From Streptomyces sp. TLI_146 (GTDB lineage: Bacteria; Actinomycetota; Actinomycetes; Streptomycetales; Streptomycetaceae), in NCBI RefSeq assembly GCF_002846415.1, contig NZ_PJMX01000001.1, forward strand, positions 2,604,001 through 2,668,000: 64,000 nt of DNA. Reading direction: 5' to 3'. How positions within the stretch are numbered: the first letter of the stretch is position 1; each line of letters opens with the position of its first letter. Made by a program: the position numbers and the translations under genes. Below are positions 43,871-57,006 of this stretch, piece after piece. The notes beneath the pieces are model-generated. The model saw only the letters and a program-made list of their open reading frames with translations. It made no database searches and was not told where the DNA came from.

Positions 43871-45165
43871 GCCGTCTCCACCTCCACAACTTGGTCGAAC
43901 TCGTCCGTGACGGCGGGCAGGTCCCCGTCGGCACCGCTCCAGCGCACCATGAGCTCCCCGAGCGCCTCGTCCTGGTCGAGGACGACGGCCTTCTCCCGGT
44001 AGAGCTCCAGGAGGGCGAGGAAGCGGGCGACGACGGTGAGGGTGTCGTCCACGCCGGAGGTGAGCTCCCGGAAACTCGCCTCCCCCCTCTCGCGCAGCAT
44101 CGCCACGACCACGGCGGCCTGCTCCCGTACGGAGACGAGCGGGGCGTGGATGTGATCGACGTACACCTGGGGCTTGGCCCTCGGCTGCATGGCCTTCACG
44201 GCCAGCTTGGCGAACCCGTCGGCGCCGATGCTGATGACGACCTCGGGCAGCAGCTCGGCGTGGTGCGCCTCAAGTCCGACGGTACGGGGGTGGCGGCGCG
44301 CCTCGCTGTCGAGCCGCTCGCTGAAGATGTCCGCGATCTGCTTGTACGCGCGGTACTGGAGCAGCCGCGCGAACAGCAGGTCCCGCGCCTCCAGCAGCGC
44401 CAGATCGGCCTCGTCCTCGACCTCGGCGGCGGGCAGCAGCCGGGCCGCCTTGAGGTCGAGCAGGGTGGCGGCGACGACGAGGAACTCGGTGGTCTGGTCG
44501 AGGTCCCAGTCGGCCCCCATGGCCCGGATGTGCGCCATGAACTCATCGGTGACCTTGGACAGCGCGACCTCGGTCACGTCCATCTTGTGCTTGGAGATGA
44601 GCTGGAGGAGAAGGTCGAAGGGCCCTTCGAAGTTGGCGAGCCGAACGGTGAAGCGCCCGTCGCCGGGGGCGGGGGCATCGGCCTCGGGCCGCACCTCCTG
44701 CGCCACGGGCTCGGGCGCCGACACGTCCGCCTCGGGCCGCACCTCCAGGGGCGCGGGGAACTGCGCGACCGGCCCGGGACGGCCCGCGGCCGCCGGCGAG
44801 AGGTCACGGGCCTCCTCGGGGGCGGGCTCGGGCTCAGGAGGTTGCGCAGCCCGGCGGGGCGGGGGTGCCGCTGTGCCCACCCGTGCCGCCCCAGCGGCAC
44901 GACTGCCCACAGCGGCGGGGGCGGGGGAATCCAGCCCCTCCGGCGTTTGAGGAGCGGAGCCCCGGGAGCGGGGCGCAGGGGCCGCAGGCCCCGCCTGGGG
45001 GGCCGGGGACGCGGCCTCCGGGAGAACCTCCTCCGCCACTCCCCCGGCCGCCCGCCCAGGGCTTTCGGGAAGGGGCGGGGTGGGGGAGACCACCCCCGGC
45101 CCCCGCCCGAGCGCACGGCGAGCCCCCCGCGCAGCGGGAACGTTCGGGTCGTCGGCGGTGGGCAA
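43867..45165 (-). CDS. scpA: Segregation and condensation protein A (kleisin) with repeat-derived N-terminal extension
   Basis: 432 residues from TTG 45165; the start is uncertain, as no ATG or good ribosome site is seen. The ScpA core begins near residue 170 (FTVRLANFEGPFDLLLQLISKHKMDVTEVALSKVT). The C-terminal winged helix is present (GEASFRELTSGVDDTLTVVARFLALLELYREKAV). The extension opens with ARRALGRGPG, a segment I recall from other streptomycete ScpA proteins, supporting translation from here. Between that and the core are about 120 residues of Pro/Ala/Glu-rich sequence encoded largely by dispersed repeats. Acts with ScpB and SMC. Confidence 0.9.
   Translation of the reverse strand: MPTADDPNVPAARGARRALGRGPGVVSPTPPLPESPGRAAGGVAEEVLPEAASPAPQAGPAAPAPRSRGSAPQTPEGLDSPAPAAVGSRAAGAARVGTAAPPPRRAAQPPEPEPAPEEARDLSPAAAGRPGPVAQFPAPLEVRPEADVSAPEPVAQEVRPEADAPAPGDGRFTVRLANFEGPFDLLLQLISKHKMDVTEVALSKVTDEFMAHIRAMGADWDLDQTTEFLVVAATLLDLKAARLLPAAEVEDEADLALLEARDLLFARLLQYRAYKQIADIFSERLDSEARRHPRTVGLEAHHAELLPEVVISIGADGFAKLAVKAMQPRAKPQVYVDHIHAPLVSVREQAAVVVAMLRERGEASFRELTSGVDDTLTVVARFLALLELYREKAVVLDQDEALGELMVRWSGADGDLPAVTDEFDQVVEVETA
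44747..44962. repeat. Dispersed intergenic repeat sequences inside scpA
   Basis: 44747-44770 matches the GCGCGGGGAACTGCGCGACC core of the elements at 32675-32880 and 61738-61885, read here as PVAQFPAPL. 44873-44909 has inverted GTGCCGC/GCGGCAC arms. 44931-44960 contains CCCCTCCGGCGTTTGAGGAG, which I recall as a very common Streptomyces intergenic repeat. Confidence 0.75.
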
Positions 45166-45239
45166 GAGGCGGTCCAGGGAGTACGGAGCGGGCGGTACAG
45201 GGGCGCGGCGGCACGCGGCCGCACGGCGCAGGCTAGCGG

Positions 45240-45767
45240 CTACCGCCCCCGCAGACGCCGTACGAGAATGCTCGCGTCGCCCCGCGACTCCAGGTCGGCG
45301 AGGACGACGGCGACCGCCTCGCGGACGATCCGCCCGCGGTCGACGGCCAGCCCGTGCTCCCCGCGCAGGACCAGGCGCGCGTGCTCCAGGTCCATGAGCT
45401 CCTCCGCGGAGACGTACACCGTGATCTTCTCGTCGTGGCGCTCACGGCCGCTGGGCCGCCGGTTGGCCGCCCGGGCCCGGCGCCGCTGCTGCGCGGTGCT
45501 GGAGGCGGCCGGAGCGCCCGGACGGGCCCCCTTGGCGGCCTCGCCCGACGCCGCGCGGCTGCGCGGCTCGCCCGACGCCGGGTCCTCCTCCGCGGCCGAG
45601 TGCTCGGCCCGCGCCGCGGACTCCTCCGCCGCCGGGTCGCTCTCGCCCGCCGGTCCGGGCACCTTCGCCTCGCCGTTGGTCCGCCTCGGGGTGGAGGACT
45701 GGAGTGCCATTCCTCCGGTCGTACGGAACAGTTCGTCGGCCCCGGGCAGACTCACTCGGCGTGACAC
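45240..45767 (-). CDS. ParA partner-like protein with C-terminal RHH-type domain
   Basis: 175 residues from GTG 45767, with GAGGTG eight bases upstream and a 16-base overlap with parA. The first 105 residues are low-complexity (Ala, Glu, Ser, Pro, Arg). The last 65 (HDEKITVYVSAEELMDLEHARLVLRGEHG, then GRIVREAVAVVLADLESRG) look like a ribbon-helix-helix DNA-binding domain: a strand followed by two helices. It could be the DNA-binding partner of the ParA encoded just upstream. Domain call is by eye. Confidence 0.7.
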   Translation of the reverse strand: MSRRVSLPGADELFRTTGGMALQSSTPRRTNGEAKVPGPAGESDPAAEESAARAEHSAAEEDPASGEPRSRAASGEAAKGARPGAPAASSTAQQRRRARAANRRPSGRERHDEKITVYVSAEELMDLEHARLVLRGEHGLAVDRGRIVREAVAVVLADLESRGDASILVRRLRGR

Positions 45768-46915
45768 CGGGCGAGCACCTCCCTGGCGAGCTGGCGGTAG
45801 GCGGCGGCGCCGACGGAGTTGGACGCGTACGTCGTGATCGGCTCACCGGCGACCGTGGTCTCCGGGAAGCGCACCGTACGGCCGATGACCGTGTGGTAGA
45901 CGTGGTCGTCGAAGGCCTCGACCACACGGGCCAGGACCTCGCGGCTGTGCACCGTGCGCGAGTCGTACATGGTCGCGAGGATGCCGTCGAGCTCCAGGTC
46001 GGGGTTGAGCCGCTCCTGGACCTTCTCGATCGTCTCGGTCAGCAGGGCCACACCGCGCAGCGCGAAGAACTCGCACTCCAGCGGCACGATCACCTTGTGA
46101 GCCGCCGTCAGGGCGTTGACGGTGAGCAGGCCGAGCGAGGGCTGACAGTCGATCACGATGTAGTCGTAGTCGGCCATCAGCGGCTTCAGGGCGCGCTGGA
46201 GCGTGGACTCCCGGGCCACCTCGCTCACCAACTGCACCTCGGCGGCCGAGAGGTCGATGTTGCTCGGCAGCAGGTCCATGTTGGGAACCGCGGTCTTGAG
46301 CAGCACCTCGTCGGCCGACATGCCCCGCTCCATGAGCAGGTTGTAGACCGTCAGGTCGAGCTCCATCGGGTTCACACCCAGGCCCACCGAGAGGGCGCCC
46401 TGCGGGTCGAAGTCGACGAGCAGCACCCGGCGTCCGTACTCCGCGAGCGCGGCACCCAGGTTGATGGTCGACGTGGTCTTGCCGACGCCGCCCTTCTGGT
46501 TGCACATCGCGATGATCTTCGCGGGACCGTGGTCGGTCAGCGGACCCGGGATCGGGAAGTACGGCAGCGGCCGTCCGGTGGGGCCGATCCGCTCGCGGCG
46601 CTGGCGTGCGGCGTCGGGGGCGAGGGTGGCCGCGTACTCGGGGTCGGGCTCGTACTCGGCGTCGGGGTCGTAGAAGTGCCCCTGGGGCACTTCCTCAAAG
46701 TCGGCGAAAGCAGCGGTGTCCCGGCCACTCTCGTTGCCGGCCATGGCGTTCACGTGTAGGCCGTCCATCATCCGTGGGGCTGTCGTCATGTGCGGGGTGG
46801 TTGCGAAGGCTTGGACCGCGACGGAGCCGACAGCCTCAGCAGGCCCCGAAGGGCCATGGCCCCGTGCGGGCATCCCTGGTTGACCACCTCCGGGAGTAAA
46901 TGTCGACTCATTCAC
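45752..46915 (-). CDS. ParA-family ATPase
   Basis: 387 residues from GTG 46915, with GGAGG eleven bases upstream. After a variable 125-residue N-terminus come the deviant Walker A IIAMCNQKGGVGKTTSTINLG, switch VLLVDFDPQGALSVGLG and Walker B IVIDCQPSLGLLTVNAL. It is not the oriC-linked ParA, since no parB, gidB or jag is nearby. It is part of a conserved streptomycete neighbourhood with scpAB and alanine dehydrogenase. Likely role: positioning of DNA or protein cargo together with the RHH-like protein. Confidence 0.92.
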   Translation of the reverse strand: MNESTFTPGGGQPGMPARGHGPSGPAEAVGSVAVQAFATTPHMTTAPRMMDGLHVNAMAGNESGRDTAAFADFEEVPQGHFYDPDAEYEPDPEYAATLAPDAARQRRERIGPTGRPLPYFPIPGPLTDHGPAKIIAMCNQKGGVGKTTSTINLGAALAEYGRRVLLVDFDPQGALSVGLGVNPMELDLTVYNLLMERGMSADEVLLKTAVPNMDLLPSNIDLSAAEVQLVSEVARESTLQRALKPLMADYDYIVIDCQPSLGLLTVNALTAAHKVIVPLECEFFALRGVALLTETIEKVQERLNPDLELDGILATMYDSRTVHSREVLARVVEAFDDHVYHTVIGRTVRFPETTVAGEPITTYASNSVGAAAYRQLAREVLARCHAE

Positions 46916-47288
46916 AAGTCGTCTTACCTCCTTGGAAGTGACCAGGAAACTTTATCGATAGGTCAGCGTGGCACCATGCCGACGGTTGGCGACTCTATGG
47001 CGTGTCACCGGTCCGCAGCAACACAATCCGCCGGACCCGGCCGGATGTGTCGGCAACCGAACACCGCTCTGTCAAGGGCGTACGGGCATCAGAGCGCGAG
47101 TTTCAGGGGTGCGCGAAACGGTTAAAGAGTTACGTTCGAGGCGAGTTGAGCGAGCCTGCCGCACTCCGGCGGAAGTGTCGCGATACACATCCGGCCGGAC
47201 CTTGGGCGACAAGGTCCGGCCGGGTGCGCGAGGTTGACGACGTACGTTGACGAACCGTTTCGTCAGAGGGTCGTCACGGCGTGTCGGA
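46916..47288. other. Intergenic region between parA-like gene and ald
   Basis: About 370 bases. It holds the terminator at 47191-47223 and, next to parA, a moderately AT-rich promoter stretch with TTTATCGATAGG (46951-46962). No parS-like GTTTCACGTGAAAC site is present. Confidence 0.5.
47191..47223. terminator. Terminator after ald
   Basis: CCGGCCGGACCTTG and its exact complement with a 5-base loop, 65 bases past the ald stop on the minus strand. Confidence 0.85.
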
Positions 47289-48404
<1,116 letters not shown>

Positions 48405-48549
48405 GTCGATCACGGTCCTTGGCTCAGGGGATAAGGGGGGTGCAATCCATACATACCCGGATGCACCAAGGCGCACCGGGAGACACCGCAAGAAGGTGCG
48501 GCGGAGCCAGTCTAATGAAGGTTTTCCCGCTGTCTACCCTTACAAACAA

Positions 48550-50652
48550 CTAATCTTTGGCCGAAGCACTACGGATTTCGTAGGCCGGAGCCCCTCCCTC
48601 CTCCCCTGTTCCTTCACCGGGCTCCAGGAGTCGCCCGGCCGCGCCCCGGTGCAGCCTGGCCCCGGCCGGGTCTCCCAGTCGGTCGAGGGTGTCCGCGAGG
48701 CGCAGCTGGAGCGCGGCCTGGAGACGCAGATCACCGGCCTGCCTCGCCCACTCCACCGCCTCGCGGCAGGTGCGCAGCGACTCCTCGGGCCGCCCGGCGT
48801 ACTCCTGCACCCGGGCCGCCTCGCTCAGCGCCCGCGCCTGGCTCGGCAGATCGCCCAGACGGCGGTATCCGGCCACCGCGGCGCGCCAACTGCGGAGCGC
48901 CTCCCCGTAGCGGCCCGCGTAGGTGAGCACCGCGCCGATGCGCCCGTACAGCCGTGCCTCGTCCTCCAGCTCGCCGCGCGCCAGGCGCTGGGCCAGGGCC
49001 CGCCCGTACCAGTCGGCGGCCCGCGTCCAGTCGCCCAGCTCCTGGTGGGCGCCGCCTACGGATTCCATCGCGCGGCCCGTCGCGTACGGGTCGTTCGCGG
49101 CCCGGCCCGCGTCCAGGGCCGCCCGGTAGCGGACGAGCGCGTCGGCGGTGCGCCCGGCCTCCGCGTCCAGATCACCCAGATTGAGCAGGGCCGCGGCCTT
49201 CTCCCGGGGCAGCTCGCGCCGCTCGGCGACGTCGAGAACCAGCTGGTGCAGACCATAGAGATCGGGTGCGGCCGCTTCAGTGCCCCGGTGGGCGGCCAGC
49301 GCCCGCACCAGGGCCGCGACCAGCCGTCGGGCCAGCGTGTCCAGCTCGCCGTCCTCGACCGCGAGCCGGGCGGCCGCCAGCAGCGCGGGCCGCCGGGTGG
49401 CCAGCCAGGCGGCGGCCAGCCGCTCGTTGGGGAAGCGCAGGGCGCGCGGCAGCCCGGCGAGCTTCTTGCGGGCCGCGGAGCCGTCGGGCTCGGTGACCGC
49501 CCGGCAGGACTGGAGCAGCCGCACGGTCCGCTCCAGCATCCGGGCCCGGGCCAGCTGGAGCTCGCCGGGCCGGTCGGCGGCCTCCGCGAGCCTGTGCAAC
49601 AGCGGAGCCAGCCAGCCGGGCACCGCGTACTGGGCGGGCCGCTCCTGAGGGTCGCCCTCGACCCTCAGCAGCCCGTACGCGACGAAGTCCTCCAGGGTGT
49701 TCTGGGCCGCCGACACCGAGCACCCGGCGAGCGCCGAGGCGGTCTGGGCGTCCACGAGCCCGGCCGGGGCGAGCGAGAGCAGCCGCAGGAGGCGGGCGTT
49801 GGGCCCCGGCAGCGACTCGTACACCAGCCGGAAGGCGCGCGCCAACGGGCGCTCGGCGACGGGCAGTTGGCCGCCCAGGACCCAGCCGTCCCCGGGCAGC
49901 GCGTGCAGCCGCTTGGCCACGTCGGAGACGGCCGCCTGGGGCCGGATGGCCAGCCAGCCGCCGACCAGGGCGATGGCCGCGGGCGCCCCCGCGCACTCCT
50001 CGACCAGGTTCTCGGCGGTGCGCGGGTCCACCGTGATCCGGACCGCGCCGGTGAAGCTCTCCAGGAACTCCACGGCCGCCTTGGGGTCGAGGCCGCCGAG
50101 GGTGCAGGGCCGGACGTCCGGGATGCCGGTGAGCGGTCCGCGGGCGGTCGCCACCACCAGGCAGTCGGCGTTCCGCGGCAGCAGCGGGTCGACCTGTTCG
50201 GCGCCGGCCGCGTCGTCGAGCAGCAGCAGGACCCGCCGCCCGTCGAGCGCCTCGCGCACCAGCTGGGTCAGCTCGTCCTCACCGCCGCCGGGCGGCACCG
50301 GGACCTCCAGCGCGTCCAGCAGATCGCGGGCCACCCGCTCGGCGGGGACGGTCGCGCCGCCGGGTTCGCGCAGCCGGGCACGGAGTACCCCGTCGGGGTA
50401 GTCGTCGGCGAGCTGCCGGACCAGCTCCTCGGCGAGGGCGGTCCGCCCGGAACCGGGGCGTCCGGCGATCAGCAGCACCCGGGCGCGCGGCGACTTGCGG
50501 CCGGACAGGGTGTCGAGCCCGGCCCGCTCGACGTCCTCGCGCAGCTCCTTCAACTCCCGCTGGCGGCCGAAGAACTGACGGCCGCTCGCATCCGGCGCGG
50601 CCGGCTCGCACTCCGCGGCAGAGCCGCCCACGTCCACCGCCTGATCCGTCAC
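48550..50652 (-). CDS. NB-ARC/AfsR-like NTPase with C-terminal TPR repeats
   Basis: 700 residues from GTG 50652, with GGAG eight bases upstream. After a short N-terminus comes FFGRQRELKELRED and a P-loop reading IAGRPGSGRTALAEEL, with Arg for the usual Lys. Walker B is RRVLLLLDDAAGAEQV, followed by sensor-like ATARGPLTG and a winged-helix region. From about residue 480 several TPRs are visible (AAALLNLGDLDAEAGRTADA; ESVGGAHQELGDWTRAADWY; GRIGAVLTYAGRYGEALRSW). No DNA-binding domain is attached, so it is a STAND-type sensor or scaffold rather than a SARP. The trigger is unknown. Confidence 0.82.
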   Translation of the reverse strand: MTDQAVDVGGSAAECEPAAPDASGRQFFGRQRELKELREDVERAGLDTLSGRKSPRARVLLIAGRPGSGRTALAEELVRQLADDYPDGVLRARLREPGGATVPAERVARDLLDALEVPVPPGGGEDELTQLVREALDGRRVLLLLDDAAGAEQVDPLLPRNADCLVVATARGPLTGIPDVRPCTLGGLDPKAAVEFLESFTGAVRITVDPRTAENLVEECAGAPAAIALVGGWLAIRPQAAVSDVAKRLHALPGDGWVLGGQLPVAERPLARAFRLVYESLPGPNARLLRLLSLAPAGLVDAQTASALAGCSVSAAQNTLEDFVAYGLLRVEGDPQERPAQYAVPGWLAPLLHRLAEAADRPGELQLARARMLERTVRLLQSCRAVTEPDGSAARKKLAGLPRALRFPNERLAAAWLATRRPALLAAARLAVEDGELDTLARRLVAALVRALAAHRGTEAAAPDLYGLHQLVLDVAERRELPREKAAALLNLGDLDAEAGRTADALVRYRAALDAGRAANDPYATGRAMESVGGAHQELGDWTRAADWYGRALAQRLARGELEDEARLYGRIGAVLTYAGRYGEALRSWRAAVAGYRRLGDLPSQARALSEAARVQEYAGRPEESLRTCREAVEWARQAGDLRLQAALQLRLADTLDRLGDPAGARLHRGAAGRLLEPGEGTGEEGGAPAYEIRSASAKD

Positions 50653-50869
50653 GGGCCACGCTCCGTCCGCTGCGCACGAGCCGAGCCCGGCGGGTCTCCG
50701 CACGGGCGTTCCGAGCGTAGTTCACGCGGGGTGAGCGGCCCGGCGGAGCGCGGCGGGCAGGTCGCCCGATCGGATCAGCGGATCGTCGGACGGACATACC
50801 GGTATGTACGCCGAACGGGTCGGCGCGCCCCGCGCACCGACCCGTTCGCGGCTCACCGCCGGGAGCGGT

Positions 50870-51496
50870 CTACTTCTCGAACGGGCGGGCCGGCCAGGGC
50901 GCCTCGGCCGGGCGCAGCGACTCCAGACCCGGCCCCGCCTGGGCGGCCGTGAGCGCGAGGACGCCCACCACCAGGCAGTTGTTGTGCAGCTCACCGGCGA
51001 GCGCGCCGCGGACGAGCTCGTCGAGCGGCACCCGGGCCAGCTCCATGTCGGCCTCCTCCTCGGAGACCTCGAAGCGCTCGCCCTCCGCCTCGGAGAGATC
51101 GCGGGCCAGGAAGATCCGTACGGCCTCGTCGCAGCCGCCGGGCGTGGTGTAGACGTCGGTGAGGACGCGCCAGTCCTCGGCCTTGACGTGTGCCTCCTCG
51201 TACAGCTCGCGCTGGGCGGCGTGCAGCGGGTTCTCGCCGGGCACGTCGAGGAGGCCGGCCGGGATCTCCCACAGCTTGTGGCGCACCGGATGGCGGTACT
51301 GGCGCAGCACCAGGACCCGGCCCGCGCCGTCGAGGGCGAGGACGGCCACGGAGCCCGGGTGGACCTGGTAGTCGCGGCGCGCGACCGAGCCGTCGGGCAT
51401 GACCACGTCGTCGGTGCGGACGCTGGTCTTGTTGCCCTCGAACGGGGTCGTGGTGGCGACGACCCGCCACTCCTCGGGGGTGTCCTGGAGCTGCAT
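50870..51496 (-). CDS. NUDIX hydrolase, ADP-ribose pyrophosphatase-like
   Basis: 208 residues from ATG 51496, with GGGAGGA upstream. The ADPRase pattern is clear: VLVLRQYRHPVRHKLWEIPAGLLD, then the NUDIX helix AAQRELYEEAHV. Gly near the end of the box is His here. The downstream TDVYTTPGGCDEAVRIFLAR confers ADP-ribose recognition in the family. It should hydrolyse ADP-ribose to AMP and ribose 5-phosphate. It follows pyrG, from which a strong hairpin separates it. Confidence 0.88.
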   Translation of the reverse strand: MQLQDTPEEWRVVATTTPFEGNKTSVRTDDVVMPDGSVARRDYQVHPGSVAVLALDGAGRVLVLRQYRHPVRHKLWEIPAGLLDVPGENPLHAAQRELYEEAHVKAEDWRVLTDVYTTPGGCDEAVRIFLARDLSEAEGERFEVSEEEADMELARVPLDELVRGALAGELHNNCLVVGVLALTAAQAGPGLESLRPAEAPWPARPFEK

Positions 51497-51520
51497 CGAT
51501 GTCCTCCCGTGAAACAGAAA

Positions 51521-51556
51521 CCGGGGTACGCGTCCGGTGAAGGACCCGTACCCCGG
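51521..51556. terminator. Stem-loop between pyrG and the NUDIX gene
   Basis: CCGGGGTACG-CGTCC pairs with GGAC-CCGTACCCCGG around a short loop, 16 bases past the pyrG stop. It would limit read-through into the NUDIX gene. Confidence 0.75.
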
Positions 51557-51571
51557 CAACCGTATCGCCTG

Positions 51572-53248
<1,677 letters not shown>

Positions 53249-53677
53249 GGCCAAGAGGGGGCTCCCGTGGTCGCGGTCTGAAGTGCGTGCCGGTCACCCT
53301 CTGTGGATCTCGTACGAGTTTCCGTACGAGTTTCCGGGGGCGCCGTCGCTGCGGTTCGGGGGTTTTTTCACCACCCGGCCACGGGCTACCAGGGTATCAG
53401 CGAGTGCGGCGGACCGCTTCCGGCCACGCTCCGCACACACCCGGCCAACCCAGCGTGCTCCACTCACCCGGACGGCCGAACGCCGTTGCCGGAAGGCATC
53501 GGCGGATCACCCACGTGCGTCGTATCCTGCTCGGACACTCGCCGCCGAGCCGCTGGTAACACGGCGCCACCCCGGCCGTCACCCACAACATGCGCTCGTT
53601 GGCGATCCCTTGACCGCAGTCGCAGTAGCAGTAAGCGCCCCGCGGGGCGGACGTGGCCGTTCGACTGGAGATTGCAC
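53249..53677. other. Divergent intergenic region, pyrG / GH15 gene
   Basis: About 430 bases with no convincing gene. It contains the tandem repeat at 53311-53334 and a TTTTTT run near 53362. Both promoters must lie here. No CodY-, PyrR- or other recognisable site was found. Confidence 0.45.
53311..53334. repeat. Perfect 12-bp tandem repeat upstream of pyrG
   Basis: CGTACGAGTTTC repeated twice without a gap, about 65 bases upstream of the pyrG start and thus probably in its promoter or leader. Confidence 0.75.
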
Positions 53678-55480
<1,803 letters not shown>

Positions 55481-55551
55481 TCGCCGCGACCAGGGGCTCG
55501 TACCCGCTTAGAGTGGAAATGTCCTGTCCCCTCCTGGAAGGGGGCTGCGCC

Positions 55552-56934
55552 ATGACCACCCCCTCGAAAGCGGGCACGGCCCTTGCCGAGCTCCGTGAAG
55601 ACCTCGCCGGTGACGTGTTCGTGCCGGGCGATCCGGGCTACGACGACGCCCGGACGGTCTTCAACGCCATGATCGACCGGCGCCCCGCCGTGATCGCCCA
55701 GTGCGAGTCCGACGCGGACGTGGTCACGGCCGTCCGCTTCGGGCGCGAGCTGGACCTCAAGATCGCCGTACGCGGCGGCGGCCACAGTGTCTCCGGCCAG
55801 GCCCTCAACGACAACGGCCTGGTCATCGACCTGCGCCGGATGCACGAGGTGACCGTCCACCCGGCCGCCCACGCCGTCCGCGTCCAGGGCGGCGCCGTCA
55901 TGAGCCATCTGGACCGGGCCACCCAGCCGTACGGCCTGGCCACCACGGGCGGGCGCGTCTCCACCACCGGTGTCGGCGGCTTCGTCCTCGGCGGCGGATC
56001 GGGCTGGCTGGACCGCAGCTTCGGCCTCGCCGTCGACAACCTGCTCGGCGTCGAGCTGGTCACCGCCGACGGCAGCGTGGTCATGGCGAGCGCCGAGGAG
56101 AACCCCGAGCTGTTCTGGGCGCTGCACGGCGGCGGCGGCAACTTCGGCATCGCCACCTCGCTCACCCTGCGGCTGCACGAGCTGCCCGAGTACTCCATCG
56201 CCATGCTGCTCTACCTGCCCGAGCGCGCCCACGAAGTCGCGCGCACCTATCGCGAGCTCATCGAGAACGGGCCGGCCGAGGCGAGCGGCGGCGTCCTGTA
56301 CATGACCGCACCGCCCGAGCCGTTCATCCCCGAGCACCTGGTCGGAAAGGTGCTGTGCGGCGCCCTCGTGGCGTACGCGGGCGGCGAGGAGGCCATGCGC
56401 AAGGTCGCCCAGCCGCTGATCGCCCTGCCGCACGAGGTCGAGATCGTCACGGCCATGCCGTACGCCGACATGCAGTGCATGATGGACGACCCGCCCGGGC
56501 TGCGGAACTACTGGTCGGCCGAGTACCTGACCGGTATGCCCGACGACTTCGTGGACGTCTTCTGCTCCCTGGGCGAGGCGCTGCCGACGCCCACCGGCAC
56601 CCAGCACGTGGTCTTCCCGCAGGGCGGCGCCATCGCCGACGGCCCCGGCGAGTACCCGGTGCCCTACCGCGACTCGCCCTGGGCCGTGCACCCCTTCGGG
56701 ATCTGGGAGGACCCGGCGGACGACGAGCGCTGCCGGCAGTGGGTCAAGGACGTCCGGGCCAGGGTCCAGCCCTGGTCGAGCGGCGCGGTCTACCTCAACT
56801 TCACCGGCGACGAGGGCGCCGAGCGGGTGGTCGCGGGCCTGGGCGCCGAGAACATGCGGCGGCTGCGCGAGGTGAAGCGCGCCTACGACCCGGACAACGT
56901 CTTCCGCTTCAACCACAACATCGTCCCGGCCTGA
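55552..56934 (+). CDS. FAD-binding (BBE-type) oxidoreductase
   Basis: 460 residues from ATG 55552. PAVIAQCESDADVVTAVRFGRE, then IAVRGGGHSVSGQALNDNG, where His forms the covalent 8-alpha-FAD bond. GRVSTTGVGGFVLGGGSGWLDR lacks the second (Cys) attachment, so flavinylation should be mono-covalent. The berberine-bridge C-terminus (YLNFTGDEGAERV, then RRLREVKRAYDPDNVFRFNHNI) is complete. No Tat or Sec signal. It is an oxidase or dehydrogenase of a sugar, phenol or secondary metabolite; the substrate is unknown. A PucR regulator follows. Confidence 0.9.
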   Translation: MTTPSKAGTALAELREDLAGDVFVPGDPGYDDARTVFNAMIDRRPAVIAQCESDADVVTAVRFGRELDLKIAVRGGGHSVSGQALNDNGLVIDLRRMHEVTVHPAAHAVRVQGGAVMSHLDRATQPYGLATTGGRVSTTGVGGFVLGGGSGWLDRSFGLAVDNLLGVELVTADGSVVMASAEENPELFWALHGGGGNFGIATSLTLRLHELPEYSIAMLLYLPERAHEVARTYRELIENGPAEASGGVLYMTAPPEPFIPEHLVGKVLCGALVAYAGGEEAMRKVAQPLIALPHEVEIVTAMPYADMQCMMDDPPGLRNYWSAEYLTGMPDDFVDVFCSLGEALPTPTGTQHVVFPQGGAIADGPGEYPVPYRDSPWAVHPFGIWEDPADDERCRQWVKDVRARVQPWSSGAVYLNFTGDEGAERVVAGLGAENMRRLREVKRAYDPDNVFRFNHNIVPA

Positions 56935-56950
56935 CGGAAAGGGAGCCGGG

Positions 56951-56987
56951 TGTCGTACCGTGACCCGCATCACCGTCCGGTACGACA
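56951..56987. promoter_or_regulatory. Inverted repeat before the pucR-type gene
   Basis: TGTCGTACCG (56951-56960) and CGGTACGACA (56978-56987), perfect 10-base arms, followed by AAAA. It lies between the FAD oxidase stop and the PucR-type start, so it may be a terminator, a PucR operator, or both. Confidence 0.5.
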
Positions 56988-57006
56988 AAACACGAGGTGA
57001 ACCCCA

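Noticed and set aside
46916..47288. parS centromere next to the parA gene
   Set aside because: No copy or near-copy of GTTTCACGTGAAAC is visible; the only strong inverted repeat there is a terminator-type hairpin.
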